Positions 45,077 through 53,832 of a stretch of 64,000 bases of DNA are shown one piece after another. This stretch comes from CAYZJB01 sp964478735. GTDB lineage: Bacteria > CLD3 > SB21. The stretch lies in the NCBI GenBank assembly GCA_964478735.1, contig CAYZJB010000001.1, positions 1-64,000 of the forward strand. Reading direction: 5' to 3'. The stretch's first letter is position 1, and the number at the start of each line of letters is the position of its first letter. The notes below the pieces were generated by a model. The model worked only from the letters and a program-made list of their open reading frames with translations. It was not told the origin of the DNA and searched no databases. A program made the translations under genes and the position numbers.

Positions 45077-46639
45077 TTATTTGGCAAAATCCACGGCACG
45101 GTACTCGCGGATGACCGTGACCTTGATCTGACCCGGATACTGAAGATCGTTTTCGATTTTATGGGCGATGTCATCGGCGACCTGGATCGCCTGATTGTCG
45201 TTGGCCGCCGCACAATCGACGAGAACGCGTACTTCTCGTCCGGCCTGTACGGCATACGCCTGTGAAACGCCGTTGAAGGAAAGGGCGAATTGCTCGAGCT
45301 GGTTGAGCCGTTTGATATAGGTTTCCAGCGATTCTTTTTTGGCGCCCGGCCGTTCTTTCGACAGCCGATTGGCGGCATGGACGACGATCGACAGCGGGTG
45401 GGCAAACGGCGGATCGTCGTGATGGTGCAGGATCGCGTTTTGAATGACCTGCGCTTCGCCGTACTTGCGCACCAGTTCGGCGCCGGCGATTGTATGCGGC
45501 TGGTCTGAGCGGTCGACCGCGTATCCAATATCGTGTAAAATCCCGGCGCGCCGGGCCATCTGGGGATCGAGTCCCATTTCCACCGCGATCATGCCCGCAA
45601 TGGCCGACGTTTCGACGCTGTGCTGGAGAAGGTTCATGCCGTACGCGTGCCGGAATTTCAACTTGCCGGTCATTTTGACCAATTCTGGATGCGTGCCGTG
45701 TACACCTGCATCGTAAAATGCCTGTTCGCCGTAATTCATCATCTGTTCGTCCAGATCGCGACGTGCTTTTTCGACAAGGTCTTCGATGCGGCCCGGATGG
45801 ATGCGGCCATCGGCGATCAACGATTCAAGGGCGATTTTTGCAATTTCACGGCGGATCGGATCGAAACACGAGACGAGGATCGTATTCGGCGTGTCGTCGA
45901 TCAAGACTTCACACCCGGTCAGCGTTTCGAATGCACGGATGTTACGTCCCTCCCGCCCGATGATGCGGCCTTTCATCTCGTTGCTCGGAAGTTTGATCGC
46001 CGTGGCCGTACCGTCGACGACATATTCAAGGCCCGCGCGCTGCATGGCCTGGATGAGAACGTGTTTGACTTCGTCTTTGGCCGTCAGTTGCGCCTGTTCC
46101 TTGATATTACGGATGGACTGGGCGGCCTCCTGCTTGGCCTGGTCGACCAGATTGTTCATCAGAACCTGTTTGGCTTCTTCGACCGTCATGCGGGCGACCT
46201 GTTCGAGTTTGGCATTCTGGCCCTGGATCAGACTGTCCAACTGCTGCTGCTTTCGCTGGACGTCGTCCATTTTTGAAACGAGCAGACTTTCACGGGTCGT
46301 GAGGTCTTTTTCCTTGCGCGTGAGAAGGTCGCCCTTTTGTTCGACGCTGCGTTCGCGTCGGGCGAGATCGTCCTGTTGGGCTTTGACTTCGCTCTTGATC
46401 TGTTTCGTACGTTCGTCGAATTCCTGGCGTTTGCGGTACCATTCATCCTGAACTTCGAGCAATTTTTCTTTTTTCAGGTTCTCCGCGTCGGCCAGCGCAT
46501 CCTGTTTGATCTTGTGGGATTCCTGTTCCGCCTCGCGAATACGCTTGCTGACCCGGATTCGGGTGGCGTAGATCTGACCGAAGAGAAAAGCGGCGGTCGA
46601 TGCGACGACGACGGCCAGTATGAGTAGGACGATTTCCAT
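45077..46639 (-). CDS. rny: Ribonuclease Y
   Basis: A 520-residue endoribonuclease that initiates mRNA decay. It has an N-terminal membrane anchor (IVLLILAVVVASTAAFLFGQ), a long charged coiled coil (about 30-205), a KH domain with IIGREGRNIRAFETLTG and an HD domain with ILHDIGYAVD plus downstream HHHDD, matching the RNase Y order and length. GAGGA precedes the ATG. It is downstream of zapA in the same direction. Confidence 0.95.
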   Translation of the reverse strand: MEIVLLILAVVVASTAAFLFGQIYATRIRVSKRIREAEQESHKIKQDALADAENLKKEKLLEVQDEWYRKRQEFDERTKQIKSEVKAQQDDLARRERSVEQKGDLLTRKEKDLTTRESLLVSKMDDVQRKQQQLDSLIQGQNAKLEQVARMTVEEAKQVLMNNLVDQAKQEAAQSIRNIKEQAQLTAKDEVKHVLIQAMQRAGLEYVVDGTATAIKLPSNEMKGRIIGREGRNIRAFETLTGCEVLIDDTPNTILVSCFDPIRREIAKIALESLIADGRIHPGRIEDLVEKARRDLDEQMMNYGEQAFYDAGVHGTHPELVKMTGKLKFRHAYGMNLLQHSVETSAIAGMIAVEMGLDPQMARRAGILHDIGYAVDRSDQPHTIAGAELVRKYGEAQVIQNAILHHHDDPPFAHPLSIVVHAANRLSKERPGAKKESLETYIKRLNQLEQFALSFNGVSQAYAVQAGREVRVLVDCAAANDNQAIQVADDIAHKIENDLQYPGQIKVTVIREYRAVDFAK

Positions 46640-46714
46640 GATATTCCTCTAATCTATATAAACACGCAATGCATCCATGATTCCATGCACCACGTGAATT
46701 CAACCGTTCGGGGG

Positions 46715-46730
46715 ACGCCGAATTCGGCGT
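46715..46730. repeat. Perfect 16-bp palindrome between zapA and rny
   Basis: ACGCCGAATTCGGCGT is identical on both strands and lies in the 127-base gap between zapA and rny. It could be a weak hairpin in the zapA-rny transcript or a dimeric protein site. There is no T tract. Confidence 0.4.
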
Positions 46731-46766
46731 GATCCTGCTTACGGTACGGACGACATGTCGTATTCG

Positions 46767-47114
46767 TCAGTCCTGGGAAAACAGAGATATGGCGGGCGTC
46801 GGGGGGGCCTCGGGCTCTTCCTGAGGTTCCTGAGAAGTCTTTTGATTGACCAGGTCGACCAGTTTCTGAATGCGCTGTTCCATGCTGTCCAGATCCTGGC
46901 GCTGCTCGTCGCGAGTCTTGAAGAATTCGTCGGCAATGTTTAAAGCCGCCAGGATGGCGACTTTTAACGGAGACTTGATCATCCCCTGGTTGTTGACTTC
47001 TCTCATTTTCTGGTCAACGTATCGTGCGACCGCTCGTACGTGATCCGCGCTCGTATCGCCCTTGATCACGTACTCCGATCCGTATATGCTGACCTTAACG
47101 GCGCCTTTATCCAC
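46767..47114 (-). CDS. zapA: Cell division protein ZapA
   Basis: A 115-residue ZapA-type protein that cross-links FtsZ filaments at the division site. KVSIYGSEYVIKG begins the globular domain, and a coiled-coil tail (TRDEQRQDLDSMEQRIQKL) is followed by a Pro/Glu-rich end. The GTG at 47114 has AGGA five bases upstream; the alternative TTG at 47132 adds six residues with no better signal. It overlaps the coiled-coil gene by eight bases. Confidence 0.88.
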   Translation of the reverse strand: MDKGAVKVSIYGSEYVIKGDTSADHVRAVARYVDQKMREVNNQGMIKSPLKVAILAALNIADEFFKTRDEQRQDLDSMEQRIQKLVDLVNQKTSQEPQEEPEAPPTPAISLFSQD

Positions 47115-47496
47115 GGTTTTCCTGTGGTGCAAAAATCAGTTTTTCCAATCGATCGATTTTCTCCAATAGTTCCATAAGCTGTGACCGGAGTCGTTCCGTC
47201 GTCGGGGAATGTGGTCCGGCTTTTTTTACATGTTCCAGTTCTTCCCGCTGCTGACGAAACGCATTTTGCAATTCGTCCATCGCGGTCTCTTTGGAACGAA
47301 TGACCTGCTGCAATCGCAAGATCACCTGTTCATGATCGGCCAGCGCGTCCGACGGCTCTTTCGTCGTGACGACGCGGCGCAATTTTTCGTTTTCAGATTC
47401 CAGAAAGTCCACGTGCGCCAGAAGACCCTCAATGCTCTGTTCCAGTGAAACGAGCGTTTCCGACGGAGCTTTTTTGGATCGCTGTCGCAACCGCAT
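47107..47496 (-). CDS. Coiled-coil protein, possible ZapB-like partner of ZapA
   Basis: A 129-residue, almost wholly helical protein with heptad patterns at about 15-45 (LVSLEQSIEGLLAHVDFLES) and 55-120, and no membrane segment. It lies between pheT and zapA in a minus-strand run with overlapping ends. Its length and coiled-coil nature recall ZapB, but homology cannot be judged by eye, so the function is inferred from the neighbour only. Confidence 0.6.
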   Translation of the reverse strand: MRLRQRSKKAPSETLVSLEQSIEGLLAHVDFLESENEKLRRVVTTKEPSDALADHEQVILRLQQVIRSKETAMDELQNAFRQQREELEHVKKAGPHSPTTERLRSQLMELLEKIDRLEKLIFAPQENRG

Positions 47497-47500
47497 AATC

Positions 47501-49903
47501 TTACGTTCGGAGACGTGCTCCGAATTCTTTTTCGGCCGATTGGATCAGCCCGTGCATGATCGTATCGACTTCGTTTTCAGTCAATGTCCGGTCGACCGCT
47601 TGAAACGTCAGACTGATCGCCAGACTGTGCTCGCCTTTGGCCATCGGTTGTCCCGTGTACCGATCGAAAATTTCGGCCGAATCCAGGAGTGGTCCGGACC
47701 GGGCTTTGACGAACTCCAAAACTTTTTCCGATTCAATTTCATCGCGCAGGATCAATGCAAGATCGCGTCGGACAAACGGGAACCGGGGTACTTCACGAAA
47801 CGTGGGTTGGAATCGCGCACTGGCGGCGAGGGCATCGTAGTCTATCTGAAATACAAAAACATCGACGTCAATGTCGAATTTGGATAATATCGTGCGATTC
47901 AACCGACCGAAGTTTCCGAGGACGATCGGTCTGTCTGATTGACCGATGAACACTTGCCGGACTTCGTCCGTGAAAATACTTGATTTATCATAACCAATAT
48001 GGCGTAGAGAGTCAAGGTGAAACTTGTGCGCAAGGGCCGTGAAAACCGCTTTTACGTCAAAAAAATCAATGGTTTCGTTCTTTCCGTCCCAGTGTGTGGG
48101 AAAACGCCGTCCCGTGAGGCAGCCGGTAATCCAGGTGCGTTCTTCAGGTAATTCGGCATCCGTTTTCCGGAATGTCCGGCCAATTTCATACACCCGAACG
48201 TCCATGTTTTTTCTAAACAGATTTCCGCGAACCACGTGCAGCAGTCCGGGAAGAAGCGACGCCCGCATCACGGCCATATCTTCGTTGATCGGATTTCTTA
48301 ATCGAACGAAGGCTGCGTCCGGAACGACGTGCAGCTGTTCGCCGGCGCTGACCATGGAATTGGTAACCGCTTCGTCGATGCCGAGTTCACTCAGCAATTC
48401 GCGTACGCTTCCGGCGAGGCGTTCGCGATCCAGACCGTCATCGCGGTACGTGATGTATGCTCCGGTAGCGTTCGGGATACGATTGTACCCGTGTACTCTG
48501 GCCACTTCTTCGATCAGGTCTTCCCGAATCCGAAGGTCGCGGCGAAACGATGGCGGCGTCACCTGAAGCGCGTCGAGAGATTGCGATTGGACAATACATC
48601 CGATACGGCGCAGATAGGCGACGATATCGTCGGCCGGAATGTCAAGGCCGAGCAACCGCGCGACTTCTTTGATCGGAAGTTCGATGACGACGCGCTCCGG
48701 CGGCACGGCGACCACGTCGACGGCTCCGCGCAGTAATTCACCGCCTGAGAGTTGCTGGATCAAATGGCAGGCACGATCGAGCGCCCGGCACGTCGCTTCT
48801 TCATCGACGCCGCGCTCGAAACGCTGGGATGCGTCGGTCTGGATTCCCAATTTTCGCGCCGTTCGCCGGGTCCGGGTAGGATGGAACCAGGCGGCTTCGA
48901 GAAGAATATTGCCGGTTGAATCGTTGATTTCGGAATTTTGTCCGCCCATCACTCCGCCGAGAGCCACGGCACGCTCCGCGTCGCAAATCAGGATCGCCTG
49001 ATCGTCGAGCGTATGGGTTTTACCGTCCAGCGTGGTAAACTGGGAACCGGCCTGCGAGCGTCGTACGATAATGGTATGGCCGGTAATCCGATCATAGTCG
49101 AATGCATGCAGCGGTTGACCCATTTCCAACATGACAAAGTTCGTCACGTCCACGATGGTATTGATGCTGCGCTGGCCGACGGATTCGAGTCGCTGCACGA
49201 GCCAGGCCGGCGATGGGCCGACGCGGATGCCTTTGATGATGCGTGCGGCGTAACGGTGGCAGCCGTCGGTATCTTCGATCCGAACCTGAATCGCGTCGGA
49301 CGTCGATATTGACGATTCGTTCATCTCCATCGGCGGCAGTCGAACGGAGGTCTTTTCGATCACTGCAACTTCGCGCGCTATACCGATCATATTCAACAGG
49401 TCGGGCCGATTGCTCGTAATGTCGAGATCGAATATCGTATCTCCGCCGACGAATTTGGAAAAGGGCATGCCGAGCGCGTGGGGTTGTGTGTCGTCCAGTT
49501 CCCATATCCCCGGGCTTTTTTCTTTTTCAAATCCGAGTTCGCTGCGCGAACAGATCATACCGTTGGATTCCTGGCCGCGAATCTTTGCTTTTTTGATCTC
49601 GAATCCGCCCGGCATGACGGTCCCCATCGTTGCGACAGGAACGAGTTGTCCTGCTTTTACATTGGGAGCGCCGCAGACGATGTCCAGCACGGCATGACCG
49701 ATATCGACCTTCGTCAGAGACAGTTTATCCGCATTGGGGTGTTTGTCGACTTCGAGCACACGGCCGACGACGATACCGTCCAGTGAGGGCGGGCCTTCGA
49801 TACCCTCCACCGCAAGTCCGTTCATCGAAAGCCGTTCGGCCAGTTCCGCTGTGGACAGCGTGACATCGACGTAATTGCGGATCCAGTTCAGTCCAAATTT
49901 CAT
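47501..49903 (-). CDS. pheT: Phenylalanyl-tRNA synthetase beta subunit
   Basis: An 800-residue beta subunit of the alpha2-beta2 enzyme. Domains in order: B1, tRNA-binding/OB fold (about 40-150; VGRVLEVDKHPNADKLSLTK), B3/B4 editing (about 210-380), B5 (about 400-475), the catalytic-like core and the C-terminal FDX-ACB domain (FREVPRFPFVRRDLALIL). The ATG at 49903 has GGAG five bases upstream. pheS, usually directly upstream, is not here: the next upstream genes are the HepT/MntA pair. Confidence 0.96.
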   Translation of the reverse strand: MKFGLNWIRNYVDVTLSTAELAERLSMNGLAVEGIEGPPSLDGIVVGRVLEVDKHPNADKLSLTKVDIGHAVLDIVCGAPNVKAGQLVPVATMGTVMPGGFEIKKAKIRGQESNGMICSRSELGFEKEKSPGIWELDDTQPHALGMPFSKFVGGDTIFDLDITSNRPDLLNMIGIAREVAVIEKTSVRLPPMEMNESSISTSDAIQVRIEDTDGCHRYAARIIKGIRVGPSPAWLVQRLESVGQRSINTIVDVTNFVMLEMGQPLHAFDYDRITGHTIIVRRSQAGSQFTTLDGKTHTLDDQAILICDAERAVALGGVMGGQNSEINDSTGNILLEAAWFHPTRTRRTARKLGIQTDASQRFERGVDEEATCRALDRACHLIQQLSGGELLRGAVDVVAVPPERVVIELPIKEVARLLGLDIPADDIVAYLRRIGCIVQSQSLDALQVTPPSFRRDLRIREDLIEEVARVHGYNRIPNATGAYITYRDDGLDRERLAGSVRELLSELGIDEAVTNSMVSAGEQLHVVPDAAFVRLRNPINEDMAVMRASLLPGLLHVVRGNLFRKNMDVRVYEIGRTFRKTDAELPEERTWITGCLTGRRFPTHWDGKNETIDFFDVKAVFTALAHKFHLDSLRHIGYDKSSIFTDEVRQVFIGQSDRPIVLGNFGRLNRTILSKFDIDVDVFVFQIDYDALAASARFQPTFREVPRFPFVRRDLALILRDEIESEKVLEFVKARSGPLLDSAEIFDRYTGQPMAKGEHSLAISLTFQAVDRTLTENEVDTIMHGLIQSAEKEFGARLRT

Positions 49904-50048
49904 AAAAACTCCATCCAAAACCGTAGAAACGTGTGAGAAATAAGCGATTTTTGACGGTTAAATCAAGGAACGGCTGAGGTTGAGGTGAGGGTTGGTGGGG
50001 AGATCGATCCGTAACTTTATTGAGGGTCAATAGTTGTGTAAGGGCGTT

Positions 50049-50384
50049 TTATAGATCCAGAGCTTTTTCGAGTTGCGCAATTAGCGGAGGTAAGTCTCGA
50101 TCAACGGTATCCCACACGAGTTCAATATCAACATCAAAATAACTGTGTATCAGATGATTTCTCATTCCGATGATATCCCGCCAAGGGATTGACCGGAATT
50201 CGGACGTGGTTTCGATTGTTACTTTACTGGCGGCTTCACCGATGATTTCAAGATCTTTGATGAGAGACAACACAAGCATTCGGTCCGTCTCGAGGTCTTT
50301 GCGTGTCCGTCCCAACATAAAATATCGAGCCTCTTTCGCTGCGTCCAGCATATGTTGCATTCGGATGCGATCAGTTTGATGCAT
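50049..50384 (-). CDS. HepT-like ribonuclease toxin (HEPN, DUF86)
   Basis: A 111-residue HEPN-domain protein with the catalytic RX4HXY motif RNHLIHSY (Arg75, His80, Tyr82). In HepT/MntA type VII toxin-antitoxin pairs this RNase cleaves RNA and is silenced when the antitoxin adenylylates the Tyr. It overlaps the mntA gene by 14 bases, with antitoxin first. A role in stress or phage defence is known for the family but not shown here. Confidence 0.9.
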   Translation of the reverse strand: MHQTDRIRMQHMLDAAKEARYFMLGRTRKDLETDRMLVLSLIKDLEIIGEAASKVTIETTSEFRSIPWRDIIGMRNHLIHSYFDVDIELVWDTVDRDLPPLIAQLEKALDL

Positions 50385-50676
50385 ATTGAACCTCAGCAGA
50401 CTTCAGCACATGATCTCTGAAATAACGGCTTATTTCGTTTGGAGTACGCAGATCGACAGCACGTCCACCGACGAGTTCCGAAAGCTCGCGCTGAATCACT
50501 GAAAATCCAAAGAAACCCGGAGTTCTTCCTTCTTCAAATTCAACAAGGATATCAATATCGCTTTTCGGGCTGAAATCAGAGCGTAAAGCGGATCCGAACA
50601 CCGATAGCTTTCGAATATTATGCCGTCGGCAAAGATCTGATAATTTCTCTTTGGGAAGGCTTATATTAGAATTCAT
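50371..50676 (-). CDS. MntA-like minimal nucleotidyltransferase antitoxin
   Basis: A 101-residue minimal nucleotidyltransferase with the GSX10DXD motif GSALRSDFSPKSDID (Ser29, Asp40, Asp42) and a third acidic residue in VEFEEG. It is predicted to transfer AMP onto the partner HepT and block its RNase activity. Gene order and overlap with HepT fit the known modules. The upstream 212 bases are AT-rich. Confidence 0.88.
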   Translation of the reverse strand: MNSNISLPKEKLSDLCRRHNIRKLSVFGSALRSDFSPKSDIDILVEFEEGRTPGFFGFSVIQRELSELVGGRAVDLRTPNEISRYFRDHVLKSAEVQYASN

Positions 50677-50831
50677 GTCAATTCCGTGCTAATTATATTA
50701 AGCATAACGTTAACTGATATAAAGTGTCGAAATCTACTCAAAAATACACGTATTTTGGTATCCTCTGGCTCTGATTTTCATTTTTTTAGTTCACTTGCCG
50801 GAACCTGATCGCCAATAGCGGCCCAATCTTT
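50677..50831. other. AT-rich divergent intergenic region
   Basis: Separates the minus-strand toxin-antitoxin pair from the plus-strand pepD operon. It contains a TATAAT-like sequence on the minus strand, near AATTATATTAAG, that could serve the toxin-antitoxin operon, but its -35 is poor. Confidence 0.35.
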
Positions 50832-50860
50832 TTGACTTTGCCGGGAAAGAATTCTAATTT
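50832..50860 (+). promoter_or_regulatory. Promoter for the pepD-cobB-tmk operon
   Basis: TTGACT (50832-50837), 17 bases, TAATTT (50855-50860), 28 bases before the pepD ATG at 50889. The -35 occupies an in-frame TTG, which removes that TTG as a start. Confidence 0.6.
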
Positions 50861-50888
50861 CGTGGCGTTCATCAACACGGAGCCTGTC

Positions 50889-52424
50889 ATGCCACATCCG
50901 CTTTCTCGTTTAAAACCGACGTCCGTCTTCGATTATTTTTATCAGATCACGCAAATTCCACGTCCGAGCAAAAAAGAACATAAAATGCGGACGTTCGTCA
51001 AAGATTTTGCCTCGACGCATGGATTAGAATCTGCCGAAGACGAAGCCGGCAACGTCGTTATCTACAAAAAAGCCTTTCGTGGCTACGAAAAACGCCCATC
51101 CGTTTTGCTCCAGGGCCATCTCGACATGGTCTGTGAAAAAACGCCGGATACCAAGATCGATTTCGAGAGCGATCCCATTACGCCGCGCATCGACGGAACA
51201 TGGGTACGCGCGAGCGGGACGACGCTTGGCGCGGACAACGGAATCGCTCTCGCGACCATGTTATCGATCCTGGCCGATCCGGCAGCCCAACACGGTCCGC
51301 TCGAATGTCTCTTTACCGTCGACGAGGAGACCGGCCTCAACGGAGCGAAAAACGTGAACCCGGCGCTCATCCGAAGCCGGATTTTACTCAATCTCGATTC
51401 CGAAGAAGAAGGCGTGATTTTCATCGGGTGCGCCGGCGGAAAGGACGCGACCTTGACGTATCCGGTGAAGTGGAAAACGCCCGATCCGGAGCGTCGTGCC
51501 CTGCATGTGTCCGTCACGGGTTGTACGGGCGGTCACTCGGGGATGGACATTCATTTGGGCAGGGCCAATGCCATCAAATGTCTATCGCGCGTTCTCTGGT
51601 CGGTCGCGCGCGATCCCGGAATTCGTCTTGCATCGATCCGCGGCGGCAACCTGCGGAACGCCATTCCACGCGATGCGGAAGCCGTCATCGTCGTTAGGCC
51701 GGAAGACCTGCCCCTCGTCAAATTGCGCCTCTCGTCAGCGATCGAACCCATCGTGCCGGTGTATGCCTCGACGGATCCCAACATGACGATTCGTTTTGAG
51801 GATTGTGAATTGCCTTCGCGGGTTCTCAAAAAAGGTCCGACGAATGCGATAGTAAGTTTACTTCATATCCTGCCGCATGGCGTTCAGGCGATGAGCAAGG
51901 ACATTCCCGGAGTCGTCGAAACATCGTTGAATCTGGCGACCGTCGAGACGCGGGACGATGCCGTCGTCATTGGGAGCAGTCAGCGCAGCTCGATCGAATC
52001 GGAAAAGCAAAATCTAAACAGCCGTGTACGCGCTGCCGCCGAATGGATCGGGTGCGACGTCGTCGAATCCGACGGATATCCCGGGTGGCAGCCGGATATG
52101 AACAGTTCGGTGCTCGCCGTTGCACGAAACGTGTTTCAAACCATCTACCGGCGCGAACCGGCCGTGACGGCCATCCACGCAGGTTTGGAATGCGGACTGT
52201 TGAAGGAAAAATTTCCGGACATGGACATGATTTCTTTCGGACCGACGATCATGGGCGCGCATTCGCCCGACGAGCGACTGCTGATTCCTACCGTCGAACC
52301 GTTTTATCGCGCGACGCTGGCGATCCTAGAGTCGATCGGGAACGCTTCTTCGCAAAAGAAGCCGGCGGCGCGTAACTCGCGAAAACCGGCCAGGCAAAGC
52401 AGAAAAACGCGTTCAAAAAAATGA
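50889..52424 (+). CDS. pepD: Aminoacyl-histidine dipeptidase (PepD, M20)
   Basis: A 511-residue cytosolic dinuclear zinc dipeptidase. Metal and catalytic residues appear as LQGHLDMVCE (His, Asp), GADNG (bridging Asp), DEETGLNGA (catalytic and ligand Glu), NLDSEEEG (Asp) and GAHSPDERL (His); GHSGMDIHLGRANA starts the lid. The ATG at 50889 has GGAG six bases upstream. The last 25 residues form a Lys/Arg-rich tail (SRKTRSKK) not usual in PepD. It overlaps the sirtuin gene by ATGA. Confidence 0.92.
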   Translation: MPHPLSRLKPTSVFDYFYQITQIPRPSKKEHKMRTFVKDFASTHGLESAEDEAGNVVIYKKAFRGYEKRPSVLLQGHLDMVCEKTPDTKIDFESDPITPRIDGTWVRASGTTLGADNGIALATMLSILADPAAQHGPLECLFTVDEETGLNGAKNVNPALIRSRILLNLDSEEEGVIFIGCAGGKDATLTYPVKWKTPDPERRALHVSVTGCTGGHSGMDIHLGRANAIKCLSRVLWSVARDPGIRLASIRGGNLRNAIPRDAEAVIVVRPEDLPLVKLRLSSAIEPIVPVYASTDPNMTIRFEDCELPSRVLKKGPTNAIVSLLHILPHGVQAMSKDIPGVVETSLNLATVETRDDAVVIGSSQRSSIESEKQNLNSRVRAAAEWIGCDVVESDGYPGWQPDMNSSVLAVARNVFQTIYRREPAVTAIHAGLECGLLKEKFPDMDMISFGPTIMGAHSPDERLLIPTVEPFYRATLAILESIGNASSQKKPAARNSRKPARQSRKTRSKK

Positions 52425-53191
52425 ATTTCGACGGCTCGCTGATCGAACGTTTGCGGAAAGTCAGAAAAATCGCCGTCCTGACCGGTGCCGGCATTTCGGC
52501 GGAAAGCGGCGTACCGACGTTTCGCGACGCCCAGACCGGCATCTGGGCCCATTTCGATCCGGAAGAGCTGGCGACGCCGGAAGCTTTTCGCCGTAACCCG
52601 GAACGCGTCTGGTCATGGTATCAATCGCGACGAGAGTCCATGGTGCAGGTCCAGCCGAATCCAGGGCACTATGCGCTGGCGCAATGGGAAATGAGGGCCG
52701 CTTCGTTTTCGATCGCGACTCAGAACATTGACGGACTGCACCATCGGGCGGGCAGCCGAACCGTGTATGAAATTCATGGCAATATCCACCGGACGAAATG
52801 TTTTCAGGAAAACGCGATCGTGGATTCATGGATGGACGACGGTACCGTGCCGCCCCGATGTCCGCGATGCGGAGGATGGCTGAGGCCGGATGTCGTATGG
52901 TTCGGTGAAATGTTGCCGGCATCGGAAATGGAAAAAGCGCAGGACGACGCGTTGATCTGCGACGTCTACCTGTCGATCGGAACATCGGCCATTGTTTATC
53001 CTGCCGCGGGTCTGCCGATGATGGCGAAGGGGGTGGGGAAGACTCTGGTGGAAATTAACCCGGAAGCCACGCCGTTGACGCCGTCGGTCGATTTTTTTCT
53101 CAAAGGAAAGTCCGGCGAGATTTTGCCGGAACTTGTTCGCAACGTGTTTAATATTCACAGTAACATGATGGCGGATAGGAGGACGAATTGA
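52421..53191 (+). CDS. cobB: NAD-dependent protein deacylase (CobB, sirtuin class III type)
   Basis: A 256-residue sirtuin. NAD binding uses TGAGISAESGVPTFRD and TQNIDGLH; the catalytic His is in HGNIH (His119). The Tyr67-X2-Arg70 pair (WYQSRR), typical of class III enzymes that remove succinyl and malonyl groups, is present. The zinc site has a single Cys in its first half (RTKCFQE) and CPRC in the second, as in E. coli CobB. Start and stop overlap pepD (ATGA) and tmk (TTGA). Confidence 0.93.
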   Translation: MNFDGSLIERLRKVRKIAVLTGAGISAESGVPTFRDAQTGIWAHFDPEELATPEAFRRNPERVWSWYQSRRESMVQVQPNPGHYALAQWEMRAASFSIATQNIDGLHHRAGSRTVYEIHGNIHRTKCFQENAIVDSWMDDGTVPPRCPRCGGWLRPDVVWFGEMLPASEMEKAQDDALICDVYLSIGTSAIVYPAAGLPMMAKGVGKTLVEINPEATPLTPSVDFFLKGKSGEILPELVRNVFNIHSNMMADRRTN

Positions 53192-53832
53192 CGCGGGGAT
53201 TGTTCATCAGTTTTGAAGGCATCGACGGAAGCGGAAAATCGACGCAGGTTGAAAAACTCGGCGAGCGATTGAAGCAGGAGACATTCCGTGTCTTGACGTT
53301 ACGTGATCCCGGAGGGAGCGACATTTCGGAACAGATCCGGCATATCTTGCTGGAGTCGGCCAATTCAAGGATGTCGTCGATCACCGAACTTCTTTTGTAC
53401 GAAGCGGCACGGGCGCAGATCGTGGAAGAAAAAATTCGGCCGGGTTTGAGATCGCACGACGTCGTGATCATTGACCGCTATGCCGATTCCACCACGGCGT
53501 ATCAGGGCTACGGACGCGGTATCGATTTGGAAATCATTCGCAAGAGCAACGAGGTTGCCACCGGCGGGCTTAATCCGGACCTGACGTTTTTCATCGACAT
53601 TCCGTGGGATACTGCGCGCTTGCGCAGCGGTGACCGCGTTCAGGACCGATTGGAATCCGAGACCGAGAGTTTCTTCAACGCCGTAAGAAACGGCTATCTG
53701 ACGATCGCGGCGGACCAACCCGAACGGTTTCGTGTGATCGACGGCAGTCAAAGCGTCGACACCGTGGCTCAGGCCATTTACCAAGAGACCGCCAAACGTA
53801 CGAGTTCGTGGCTCCTCCAGCAGCTTCAGTAA
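53188..53832 (+). CDS. tmk: Thymidylate kinase
   Basis: A 214-residue dTMP kinase for dTDP synthesis. P-loop FEGIDGSGKST, DPGG (the RDPGGSDISEQIR segment), the DRYADSTTAYQGYGRG DR(Y/H) motif and a lid arginine in RVQDRLES are present. The start is TTG at 53188 with AGGAGG five bases before it, overlapping the sirtuin stop. Its 3' end overlaps the DUF445 gene by 25 bases. Confidence 0.94.
   Translation: MTRGLFISFEGIDGSGKSTQVEKLGERLKQETFRVLTLRDPGGSDISEQIRHILLESANSRMSSITELLLYEAARAQIVEEKIRPGLRSHDVVIIDRYADSTTAYQGYGRGIDLEIIRKSNEVATGGLNPDLTFFIDIPWDTARLRSGDRVQDRLESETESFFNAVRNGYLTIAADQPERFRVIDGSQSVDTVAQAIYQETAKRTSSWLLQQLQ

Noticed and set aside
45064..45528. Upstream extension of the 44560-45063 membrane protein
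   Set aside because: It would be antisense-free but overlaps rny in another frame; the ATG at 45063 with GGGAG is the real start.
52796..52830. Missing zinc cysteine in the sirtuin
   Set aside because: The first half of the zinc site has a single Cys, but E. coli CobB is the same there, so it is not a defect.
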